Source: Choricystis sp. odSpoLacu1 (taxonomy: Eukaryota; Chlorophyta; Trebouxiophyceae). From it: a DNA stretch of 64,000 bases. Under the pieces are notes generated by a model. The model was not told the origin of the DNA. It worked only from the letters and a program-made list of their open reading frames with translations, and did no database searches. The translations under genes were made by a program, and so were the position numbers. The stretch spans positions 620,001 to 684,000 of the forward strand of contig OY253652.1 of NCBI GenBank assembly GCA_958009055.1, given 5' to 3'. Positions 1-8,842 of the stretch are shown piece by piece. Position 1 is the stretch's first letter. The number at the start of each line of letters is the position of its first letter.

Positions 1-174
1 AGAGGAGAGAGGGAGAGAGAGGCGGGGAGGGGGCAGCGTCGCACAGACCCCATGCCTTTCCCTCGACCAACCCTTCCTCCTCTTCAGCTGCTCTCCACCA
101 TGCCCGCGTCATCGATGTGCCCAGGTGAGGCAGAGGGAAGGCTTCACATAATTTAAGGCACGAAAACAACACGT

Positions 175-1860
175 TTGCTGACCCATTTTCTCATCGTCCA
201 CAAACACAGCCACGCCCGCCGCGCCGCCGCCGCCCTGGCCGCCGCCACCACGCCGCCCTCCCCCTCCGACGCACCCTGGCACGCTCCCCTGGTGCGCGTC
301 ACCCGGTGCGACGACACTTGCGCGTCTGCTGGTGACGGCACGTGCGACGACGGGCGCGCCGCGCTTGGCCGAGTGCGCTGCGACGTGGGCACCGACTGCA
401 CCGACTGCGGCCCCTGGACCGACGACGTGCCTTCCTCCATGGCGGCGCACTTCCCCACCCCGATCGCTGATTTAGCGGCGGATGGAGTGACCGACGTGCT
501 CGTGACTCGCACGGCAACCGACCCCCCCTTCCTAGCGCTCTTCACTGATCCTGGCGCCGACGTCGACGTGTCGGGCCAGCTGGACGCGTGGCGCGTGGTG
601 GAGCGTGGGTTGACTCAGATTTGGAGGGCCCGCCTGGCAGGGGTGTGTGGTGGCGGCGGGTCGCGCCCACCCGCTCCCACGACGCGGCGCTGGCTGCCTG
701 GAGCGTCCTTTTCCCCTCCACCTCCCCCGCTCGTCCTCGACGTGGGCGCCAACTTTGGGTGGTACTCACTCTACGCCGCCGCCCTGGGGTGCCGCGCGGT
801 CGCGTGGGAGCCTGTCCCCCGCTTTCGCGCGTTCCTCACTGCCGCCCTGCTCCTCAACCCGGGCGCCCCGTCCTCCATCGACGTCCGCCCCGCCGCCGCC
901 TGCGCGGCCGCCGGCACCAACGTCACCCTGGCCGTCCCCTCGCGCGGCGTGTGGGGCACGGCGAGTGTGGAGGGGGCGAACATTGACCCTGGCGTCGACA
1001 ATGGGCGCCCGCTCGAGGCGGTGACCGCGCCGTGTGAAACAGTGGACGTCGTCATGGGTGTGCGCAGGGTGGCGGATGTTGCTGGTGGCCCCCTCCCCGC
1101 CATCGCCATGCTCAAGGCGGACGTGGAGGGGTTTGAACCCGACGTGTTGACGGGTGCTGCCTCCACCCTTGCCGGCACCCCCACCCACCCCCCTCCCGCC
1201 AACGTGGCGCTTGAATACTCGCCCGGCGTGTACGAGTCGCGCCGTCGCTGGAGCGAGGTGGGCGCGTGGCCGTCTATGCTGCAGGCGTTGAGGCGGGCCG
1301 GGTTTGATCTGTTTGCGGTGCCCGACTCGACGGCACGCGGCGATGCAGTCTCCGTCCCCTCCGACTGGACCTCCCCACTGGCCCCGCTCCCCGTCATCAC
1401 GGATGCCGTGCTGGCGGCGGACGCGGCGGACGCGGCCCGGCTGGCGGACCGGTCGCTGGCGTGTGTGGGGGAGGTTCCCGCTGCGCTCACCGCTGCCGCA
1501 GCCTCCGGCACACCCTGGGGTGTGTGCGGCGCCATCCCGGAAGGCCTGCACCCTCGCTCATTTCGGGCTACGTTTGGCCACAACACCAACGTGTGGGCGG
1601 CGCGGCCACCGGCCACGGAGATCGCGCGTGGGGAGGTGGTGGGAGTGTTGGGGCCGGCCGACCGACCGCGCTCATGGTTTGCGGCCGGCGACCGGGCCGC
1701 CACGGGCATGGGGGGGCGGCCGTGCGCCACACTGAAGCCGAGTGTGCAGGTCATTCACAGGTGTCGCTGCACGGACAGAACGGTGTGTGGGGAGGAGGAG
1801 GAGGCGGCGGTCGCGGCCGCGCACGCGGGGGAGTTGGTCCCTGAGGTGTACGCAGGGTGA
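175..1860 (+). CDS. FkbM-family SAM-dependent methyltransferase with Cys-rich N-terminal module
   Basis: The protein has a Rossmann methyltransferase motif I (LDVGANFGWYSLYAAALGC) followed by an acidic loop (WEPVP). About 120 residues later comes the FkbM hallmark KADVEGFEPDVLTGA. FkbM enzymes O-methylate sugars or polyketides; the substrate here is unknown. Ahead of this domain lies a Cys/Asp module (CDDTC, AGDGTCDDG, GTDCTDCG), a disulfide-type pattern that suggests an extracellular or Golgi-lumenal protein. The 5' end is unresolved. The frame opens after a TAA at 154-156, and the stated start is a TTG. A short ATG exon (52 or 100 to 124) with a GTGAGG donor, plus a CACAG acceptor at 205-209, would supply an N-terminus, but the phases do not match. 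An upstream exon probably lies outside the window or contains an error. The 3' end is firm (TGA 1858-1860). Family call strong; start weak. Confidence 0.78.
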   Translation: MLTHFLIVHKHSHARRAAAALAAATTPPSPSDAPWHAPLVRVTRCDDTCASAGDGTCDDGRAALGRVRCDVGTDCTDCGPWTDDVPSSMAAHFPTPIADLAADGVTDVLVTRTATDPPFLALFTDPGADVDVSGQLDAWRVVERGLTQIWRARLAGVCGGGGSRPPAPTTRRWLPGASFSPPPPPLVLDVGANFGWYSLYAAALGCRAVAWEPVPRFRAFLTAALLLNPGAPSSIDVRPAAACAAAGTNVTLAVPSRGVWGTASVEGANIDPGVDNGRPLEAVTAPCETVDVVMGVRRVADVAGGPLPAIAMLKADVEGFEPDVLTGAASTLAGTPTHPPPANVALEYSPGVYESRRRWSEVGAWPSMLQALRRAGFDLFAVPDSTARGDAVSVPSDWTSPLAPLPVITDAVLAADAADAARLADRSLACVGEVPAALTAAAASGTPWGVCGAIPEGLHPRSFRATFGHNTNVWAARPPATEIARGEVVGVLGPADRPRSWFAAGDRAATGMGGRPCATLKPSVQVIHRCRCTDRTVCGEEEEAAVAAAHAGELVPEVYAG

Positions 1861-2012
1861 TCTTGTTTTTTGGTCTAGACACACAGCTTGTAATTTTTTT
1901 GTTTTGTTTGTTCAAAGCACTGAAAAGATTGGGTTTTGTCGGCGGGGTGTGCGCTCTACAAAAACAAAACAAAACAAAACAAAAAAAAAAACAGTCAAAA
2001 CAACCCTTTCTC

Positions 2013-3005
2013 TCACAGGCCACCGTACCGGTCACGCCCGGGCGGCGTCAGCTGCACGTAGCGCACGTCCATCAGGCGTTCCTGCGTCACCGACCCGTCC
2101 CGCCATTTCTTGACGAGGGTCAACAACTGCCCCCCACCATCCGGGCCGACGGGCACGATCAGCCGACCGCCCGGCTTGAGCGCGTCCACCAGGACGGTCG
2201 GCAGCGTTTCGGCGGCGGCGCCCACGTGGATGGCGTCAAAGAGGCCGTCGTGGGCGAGCGCACCCGGGGCCAGCACGTTGGCCGCGCGCAGTTCGATGCA
2301 ACCATCCTCGAGCGCGCCCGGGGCGGCAGCCCGGACAGCCTCGGTGGACCGGGCAACGAGCGCTTCGTGTTTGTCGACGCCCAGCACGCGGCCGCCCGGG
2401 CGGACGAGGGCGTGGAAGATTGGGAGCAGTATACCACTGCCAGAGCCCACGTCCAGCACGCTCGCCCCGGGCTGCAGGACGGGCTCCAGTATGTCCAGCA
2501 CGGCGGCGTGCATGTGGGGGGCGGAGATGGTCTGGCCGTGGCCGATGGAGAGAGGGGAGTCCTATGGGGAAGGAAAAAAGGAGAAAGGGGTTGGAAACGC
2601 CTCCCCAACCACACTTATCCGCCCAGCACGCCACTCTCAACACTCGTGCTCGTCGTTGGGGTGGCAGACACAGGGACACCAGGGCAGGTTTGTGTCCGGT
2701 GGGTGGCAGGACCCATTCACTTTTCTTCCACTCACCAAATACGCGTGCTCCTTGCCGTCCCCATCAAACGCGGCCACAAACGCGCCCCGGTCCACCGCCC
2801 GCAGCGCTGCCGCCACGCGGGGCGACTCGACGCGGCCGGTGCGCAGGAGGTGGGACACGAGGGTGTCCTGGTTGGAGCCGCCCCCCATCCAGGTCCACAT
2901 GGCGGTGGCGGGCAGCGTGCGGGCGCGGGCGAGGCGGGGTGTGGTGCGCAGACTGTGGTGAGACAGCAGTCTAGCGTGCGGGAGGCGGGTGACGAGCGCA
3001 CCCAT
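2013..3005 (-). CDS. Protein-L-isoaspartate O-methyltransferase (PCMT)
   Basis: This enzyme repairs aged proteins by methylating isoaspartyl residues with S-adenosylmethionine. I read two exons, 3005-2736 and 2561-2013, joined by a GTGAGT...CATAG intron in phase 0. They give about 272 residues against about 225 for the usual core. The junction rebuilds a diagnostic PCMT block, LDSPLSIGHGQTISAPHMHA, followed by the SAM-binding VLDVGSGSGILLPIF and the C-terminal LKPGGRLIVPVG and RYVQLTP motifs. The first roughly 35 residues are rich in Arg, Leu and Ser with few acids. They look like an organelle-targeting extension ahead of the normal start region (GGSNQDTLV). The gene is convergent with the FkbM gene, separated by a 152-bp A/T-rich spacer. 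It is divergent from the exosome gene, sharing about 210 bp of upstream DNA. Confidence 0.93.
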
Positions 3006-3216
3006 GCAAAAGGCAACACGAACGACGAGAGTGGTCGGGCTAGAAATCGACTCCGTTTTTTTCGTTGCGCTCTGCCCCGCGCGCCCTCTGCTGCAGGCTC
3101 TGCCCCGCCCCTGCAGACCGTTGGCGATCACACGGCTTTCCCTCACAACGCCGTGAAGCCAGCAGGGGGCAGGCGCTGACCAAACCACCTCCCCGACCGC
3201 CAAAGCCGCCAAAAAA

Positions 3217-4669
3217 ATGCCTGGCCCCCTTGACCCGCCCGTCACCACCAACGAAGCCGCGTTCTGCCGTGGCGCGCTCGAGGCGGGCGTGCGCGCCGAC
3301 GGCCGGGGACCGGGCGACGTGCGCCCCCCCTCGTTTGAGTTTTCCCCGGACGGCGCGACCGCGACCGTCGTGCTGGGGGACACGCGGGCGTGCGCCACCG
3401 TGAGCGCGGTGCTGGAGCCGCCGTACGCGGATCGGTGCGAGTTGGTGCATGGGGGAGGTACGGAGTGTGTCCCTCTCCTTGTGGTCGTCTCTCTCACCCG
3501 CTTTCCTCCCCCCTCCCTTCCGCCCCCACAGCCAAGCCGAAGGCTCCATCCGGTTCACCGCGTCCTACGCCCCCACCTCCTGCCCGGGCGTGTGCCCCCC
3601 CCCGGGAGACAGGGCCGGCCCCGCAGCCAGCGCCGCGGGAGATGCACTCGCCCGCCTGCTAGACCGCGCCTTCATCCGCTCCCGCGCCGTCGACCTGGAG
3701 TCGCTGTGCGTGGCCCCGGGTGTCGCTGCCTGGGCAGTCAGGTGTGACGTGGTCGTACTGGCTGCCTGTGGCTCTGCGGCAGCAGCGGGTGTGCTGGCCG
3801 CGGCCGCCGCGCTGCGCGCGTTCCGGCGCCCGGACGCCGCCGTCGACCACGCCACCGGAGGTCGCGTGATCGTCCACCCTGTGTCCGCTGTCGAGCCTGT
3901 CCCCCTCACCCTGCACGTGACGCCACTGGCGACTGGGTTTGCCTGGATTGGCGCGCCGCGCGGCGGCGCGGCCGACGGCGACGGCGACGCGGCCGCCGCC
4001 CCCGGCCTCGTGCTGGACCCCACCACCACCGAGGAAGCGGTCGCCTGTGGCGCCGGCATCGCCCTGGCGTCGGCGGGGGGGCACGTGGTGCACCTGAGTG
4101 CGGGTGGTGGGGCCGCGCCACCTGCGGCAGAGGTGGTGCTGGCTGCCCGACTGGCCACGGAGGCCGCCCGCGCGGCGGGGAGCGCCCTGGATGCTGCGCT
4201 GACAGCGCACACGGCGGCCGTCGCCGCCGCTCGGGTGAGGCGCGGGGTGGTTGGGGTGGAGGAGGAGAGCGGGAGCGACCGCGCGGTCGCGGCGGCGGGG
4301 CCTCAAGACGCGACCGCGCTGCCGGCGCGGGCGCGGCCGGTGTCGGTCGCTGCCCCCGTGGCAGCGCAGCCGACTGCTGTCGCAGCCGTAGACACGGCAA
4401 CACCAACGTCAATGGAGGAGGAAGAGACCGCTGCCGCGCCACAACCAGACGCCCCGTCCCCCGCCCCCGCCAAGCCCGACGGCTGGCGCACCGCCGCCCT
4501 GCGCGCCAAGCTGGCTCGCGCGGGGGGGGGCGACGCCGGCGCGGGCGGCGTCATTGACTCCGTGACCGCGCTGATCGCGGGGGCGGCCGCCAGAGCGGGG
4601 GGGGGGGGGGGCGCCAACGTTGGCGGGCGCGGTGAAGAAGAAGACGCGCACCAAGTGAATCATGTGTGA
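3217..4669 (+). CDS. RRP45: Exosome complex subunit RRP45 (EXOSC9-like, RNase PH fold)
   Basis: RRP45 is one of the six RNase PH-fold ring subunits of the RNA exosome, which processes and degrades RNA in nucleus and cytoplasm. The N-terminus has NEAAFCRGALEAGVRADGR followed by VVLGDTRACATVSAVLEPP. The second exon begins at AEGSIRF and carries the family blocks LDRAFIRSRAVDLESLC, AALRAFRRPDA and PVPLTLHVTPLATGFAWIG. The roughly 150-residue C-terminal extension is Ala/Pro-rich, as is common for this subunit. Exon 1 starts at ATG 3217. The junction is ambiguous: donor GTACGG at 3456 fits in phase only with an AG five bases past the obvious CACAG, while donors GTGTGT (3463) or GTTGGT (3441) fit the obvious acceptor. 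A G15 run at 4597-4611 makes the last residues uncertain; the other frame ends in a basic tail, KKKTRTK. Confidence 0.85.
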
Positions 4670-5479
4670 GCGCGCGTGGGCGTGTGCCCCCTGTTGCGTG
4701 TGGTGGCACTCTCTCCCTGCTGTGCACACCTCGATGATGATGTGGTGTTGGAGTTTTGAAGGGGGTGGTGTTTTACAAAAGAAAAGGTGGTGTTTTGAAG
4801 GAGGGTGGTGTGCAACGCAGCCCCCGCGCCAGGCAACCTCCCCCACGCCTCCTGCCCGCTCAATCGGCGCCACTGTCACCAGCGACGACACGCAGGGGGG
4901 GCGAGGGGGAGCCTCACGCCCCTCTGGTGATCGATGGAAAAACCAAGTGGGCTTGTGTGCAGAGTTTTGGGGGGTTGTGTGGGCGGGGGAAAAAAAAGGG
5001 GGAGGGGGGGGTGGAGTTTTATTCGAAACGTTTGGGGAAGAGTGTTCTTTTTTTGTGACAAAGAATTCGAAGGGGGGGTGTTGTATTGATGCGCCAAAAT
5101 GATCGGAAAATCAACACACGCAAAATGCAAACCAAAAAGGACGACGGGGGGGGGGGAGGACAAACGGGGGGGCGGCCGTGTGCAAACGGAGACGTCGCCC
5201 CCCCAACGAAAAAGACGGAAAAAAACAAAAGTCAAAGGAGGGGTTCATGGCGCGGGGGGCGCAGAGCCCCGTTCATACGAGCCGCTGCACGTGCACACGG
5301 AGGGTCAAGGCAAATACAGCAAACTACGCGAAACGACACGCACAGAGGAGGGGGAGGGTGTACAGGGGAGGGGGAAGTGGGGTCCGGTGGGGCGCGCGCC
5401 AAGGGGGGTGGTGTGGTGGTGGTGTTTGGGGGGACATTCCCAAACCCGCGCAAGCCGGTGGTGTGTCGGCGCGGGTGAG

Positions 5480-5525
5480 GTGGGGGTAGGGAGGGGGGGG
5501 GGGGGGGGAAGGCGGGTAAGGGTGG
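5480..5525 (+). other. Strong G-quadruplex-forming motif
   Basis: Six separate runs of at least three G occur within about 45 bases, including one of more than 15 G, with loops of 1-6 nt (TA, A, AAGGC, TAA, T). This satisfies the classical G-quadruplex pattern on the plus strand. It lies in the gene-free spacer, so a role is unknown. Confidence 0.6.
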
Positions 5526-5648
5526 GCGCGCCGCCCCGGGGTGTTCTCTCCAAGGCTCCTCTACACGGTTCCGCCGGCTCCAAGGGAAGTTGAATTCTCC
5601 TCTTCACCGGCAAAAAAGCCGCGTCTGAGTCTTGCCAGCCTCAGCAAT

Positions 5649-5667
5649 GGGGGGGGGGGGGGGGGGG
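5649..5667 (+). repeat. G19 homopolymer
   Basis: A run of 19 consecutive G immediately follows CAAT in the intergenic spacer. Length is likely unreliable in the assembly, as for other long G/C runs in this window. Confidence 0.8.
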
Positions 5668-6578
5668 AACGCTGGCCGAATCGAACAAGGGGGAAGGGAA
5701 ATAGAGGGGGGGGCGGCGGTGTGTGGTGGGGTGTCCGCCGCCCCAGAGGGGGGCGGGATAAAGGTGTGTGTGTGTGTGTCGTGTGCGTGTGTGTGTTGTG
5801 TGTGCCCAGCCCCACGTCGTGTGTGTGTGTGTGGCGTTTGCGCGCGCGATGTGGTAAACCCAGACCAACCGAAGAAAACCGCGCGGCGGCGGGTGGTTTA
5901 AAAAGTTTTTTTTTTGGGGGGGGGGAGGGGGTTGGTTGTTGTTGTTGTGGAATCGATCAGCCGTTGGGTGGTGGTGGTGTTATCATGGTGGGGGTGGTCT
6001 GGGTGTGGTATTGTGGTGTTTTAGCCAGGGAGAGGCGGGGGGGGGGGGGGTAGCGTTTTCTGAAAACAAAAAGAATAAAATGCGATGTGGTCTTCGGAGG
6101 GGGGACGACACGGGTCAAGGGGACGGAGGCACGCGTCGACCAGTGGTCGGCACGCACGCCGCTCCCGACGGTCCCAAGGGGGGTGGTGTGTTGGGGGGGG
6201 AGGGGGATCTAGCATCGAAAGAATTTTAGTGTGTTTTTTGAAAAAAGGAACAAGGTACATAAGTTTGTTTAATCGACTATCGTCTCGAATCAGCATCGAA
6301 CACAAAAGGCAAAAGGAAGAGTGGGAGGGGTGGCTTTTTTCAAAGGGGGGGGGGGGGATTCATAACCGGTGTTCGGGTTTTTTAACGAAGTTGTGTGAAG
6401 AGGGGGGGGGGTGTTTTGTGTCTGAGCGCGCATGCACAGTGGGGGCGCCGCGGCAGCACGTATCCACGGTGTGGTTGGGGGGGGGAAGGCACGTGTTTTT
6501 TGTTCCTTGTCTCAACGGTCGCACAGTGAGTGTGCGTCCGACGGAGGCTAGAAAAAAAAACATCTGTTCTTCTCGCGT

Positions 6579-7690
6579 TCACGCGCACAGCGCGCGCGCC
6601 GGCGCAAACGCAGACCCCGCCCTCAGCGCGGGCGTGGGTGCCGGCACGGCGGGCGGCGGCGGCGACGGCGCCAGCGTCTCGGCCAGCTTGTCCAGGGCCA
6701 CGTCAGACGCGGGGCGCGGGACGGGGCGCGCGATGGGGGAGGGCGACGCGCGCAGCGACGCGGGGGACGCCGCCCGCGACGCGGCGAGCGCCGCCTCCAG
6801 CCCTGCCTCTACGCTGGCAGCGGCCAGCAGGGCGCCGAGGCCGGTGGCGCCACCCGGGCCGCCGCGGCCGATGACGGTGAGCGAGGGGTCGGCCAGTTCG
6901 CCGCGCACGGCAGCCGCGGCCTCGATCGCGGAGAACCGCGACCGCCGGCGGGCGGGCACGCCGCCCCGGGCCAGGCGGATGAAGTGCTTCTGCGCGTGGG
7001 ACGCGACTTGGGTGGGGGAGCGGGAGGGGACAAACTTTTTGGCGATCTCGCGCCACTTGCCCTTGCTGTGAAGTGATGAAAGAGGAAGGGGGGGAATGAA
7101 GCGTTGGTGATTTTTGAAGTGGTGTGATCGCAGCACGTGCAGAGGGTGGCGGGGAGGCGCGGCGTCTCGCCCAGAGGGGGTGGGACACAGCCGGGTTCCC
7201 ACTCCCAAGAGGTGACCGTTGGTCTCCCCAAAAACCGGCGGGAGAAAAAGTGCGCGTCCCGGGAAGGCAGAGCGTCCGTGTCGACGCCGCGCGCCCCGCT
7301 GGCAGGGCCGCTGGACACACCCTTGCCCGCCACCCCACGCCCCTGGCCCCGCCCCCAGAGCAGCCGGATGAGCACTGTTCGTCGACCCACGGGGCGTGGC
7401 CGGGCGGAGGCGGGGAGCGCAGGGTGCGCGGCGGCACCTGACCCCGAGAGCAGACACTCGAACGATGGGGGCGCGCCCACGCGGCGGGGCCCCCGCCCAC
7501 ACCCCTCCTCCCTCCCTCTCTCCCTCCCTCACACTCACCCAAGCTCAGCCAAACCGTCCAGGAAGGCCAGGTGCTCGGCGTCCGTCCAGGGGGCGCCCTT
7601 GGAGGGGGCGGCCGCGGGCGGCGACCCGGCGCGCGCGGGCGCGGCCGCCGGCAGCAGGGGCGCTGCGGAGATGAAAACCTCGGGATGCAT
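6579..7690 (-). CDS. SHAQKYF-class single-repeat MYB-like transcription factor
   Basis: Two exons, 7690-7539 and 7065-6579, are joined in phase 2 (GTGAGT...CACAG, 473-nt intron), giving about 212 residues. The splice creates one MYB/SANT repeat: WTDAEHLAFLDGLAELG followed by KGKWREIAKKF and then SPTQVASHAQKHF. The SHAQKHF third helix (plants: SHAQKYF) defines the 1R-MYB group that includes CCA1/LHY-type and related factors, common in plants and algae. The repeat sits early in the protein, after an Ala/Pro-rich leader. The remaining C-terminus is Ala-rich with no other domain recognised. It is probably a nuclear DNA-binding regulator; its targets cannot be inferred. An in-frame upstream Met exists, but the sequence before MHPEVF is low-complexity, so I chose the ATG at 7690. 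Confidence 0.88.
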
Positions 7691-7955
7691 GGCGGGGTCA
7701 CGCGGTGTGGGGGGTGCTGCCGCGCGTGTGGGCGGGGGGGGGGCGGGGGAAGGGCGCACGCGGCGGCCCCAGGGGAGGCGGGGAAAAACCGAGAGAGGTG
7801 TGACGCGTGTGCGGTCGTCGCAGCCGCCGTGGCTGCTGCTGTGGCCTCTTCCTCTCCACGTCTCCCTCCCTCTTCTTCCTTGCTGTGCCTGCCGTGTCTC
7901 GAACAAACATCACAAACACACACGCACTCTTTGATCACATTGTTTCTTCACTCAC

Positions 7956-8642
7956 TCAGCCCCGCCGCCTCTCCCCCCTCCCCTCCTCCCGCGCCACCGC
8001 CACCGCTTTGCGCCGCGCTTTGAAAAACTCGAGCGCGACCGAGCGAGGCACCCGGTGCAGCTTCATCAGGTCAGCCAGCACTGCGTCCCCTGGCCAGGCA
8101 CCCACTTCATCAGCCACGCGTTCGAGTGTGGCGCGCGCCGACGCGGATAGTCGGTCAAACGAAGGTGGTGGCCGCCAGTCGACGGGCGGCCCCGCCGCCA
8201 CCGCTTCCGCCGCAGCCACCCGCTCCCGCTTGGCGGCTACCGCGGTCTCCATCACGGTGGCGGCATCCCCTGCCGCCACCAGGGCGGCCAGCGCGGATGA
8301 TCGCGACGCTTGTGGGAGTGCGTCCACGCGCTTAAACCAGGCCAGAGCCGCGGCTCGAGGCATGCCCGCCGCGGCCGACACCGCGCTCACGCTGACCTTG
8401 CGTTTGCCGGCCAGGTAGCCGGCCGCCAGGGTGGCCAGGGCGGCGTCGGAGAGGCCCAGGGCGGGCGCGTCAAACGGCGACACGTGTGGCGACGTGAGGG
8501 ACGACGCCAGCTCCGGGCCCGGCGCGGGCGGCGTCCACTCATTATGGGAGGTGGTGGCGCGTGGTGTGTGGAGTGGCGGCCGCATGGTTGGCGCCAGTGG
8601 CGGGCGCGGCGGGCGGGCGAGGCGCGGGGCGGAGGCTCGCAT
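7956..8642 (-). CDS. Homeodomain-like (helix-turn-helix) protein, possibly organellar
   Basis: Single exon of about 228 residues from ATG 8642; the frame stays open to 8783 with another ATG. The C-terminus contains [19 protein letters not shown], then [22 protein letters not shown] helices (read as [20 protein letters not shown]). This three-helix arrangement resembles the homeodomain-like fold, including the aromatic pair and Arg-rich end of helix three. A second, weaker copy (about residues 95-140, ending in [12 protein letters not shown]) has the same helix pattern, so two related modules are likely. Similar domains occur in plant OCP3-type proteins, but I cannot assign orthology. The Arg/Pro-rich N-terminus could be a transit sequence. 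It lies between the MYB gene and Lon in a same-strand run. Confidence 0.5.
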   Translation of the reverse strand: MRASAPRLARPPRPPLAPTMRPPLHTPRATTSHNEWTPPAPGPELASSLTSPHVSPFDAPALGLSDAALATLAAGYLAGKRKVSVSAVSAAAGMPRAAALAWFKRVDALPQASRSSALAALVAAGDAATVMETAVAAKRERVAAAEAVAAGPPVDWRPPPSFDRLSASARATLERVADEVGAWPGDAVLADLMKLHRVPRSVALEFFKARRKAVAVAREEGRGERRRG

Positions 8643-8842
8643 GGGGGGTGTTTCGGCAGGTGGTGTCTCGGCCGCGCGCTGCACTGGCAAAGGCGTGCTA
8701 AGAGGGCACAGTGTCGTGTGGGTGTGTGTCGACGTGTGGACGCCGGCGAGAGAGTGCGTGTGGCGGGCGAGACGCGGTGGCACAGGCGAGAGCTTGCCGC
8801 GAGTTGTGCGCCGACACTGGCCGTCTTTCCAACTCTCTCTTT

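Larger units (their letters stand above)
4670..6578. other. 1.9-kb intergenic spacer with G-tracts, no recognisable gene
   Basis: This is by far the longest gene-free stretch between two genes in the window; other spacers are mostly 100-350 bp. It lies between the convergent 3' ends of RRP45 and the MYB gene. It is strongly strand-biased, G-rich on the plus strand. It holds long G runs (for example G19 at 5649-5667), imperfect GT repeats around 5762-5833 and several runs of ten or more G near 5490-5508, 6040 and 6345. Open frames here are low-complexity (poly-Gly/Val or poly-Pro/Thr) and match nothing I know. No tRNA-like or rRNA-like sequence was seen. Confidence 0.6.

Noticed and set aside
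766..1754. Long open frames on the minus strand across the FkbM gene
   Set aside because: Antisense shadows caused by high GC; no start context or family motif, and the plus strand has a clear methyltransferase.
4670..6560. Several 60-130 codon frames in the G-rich spacer
   Set aside because: Low-complexity Gly/Val/Arg or Pro/Thr translations with no splice logic or known domain.
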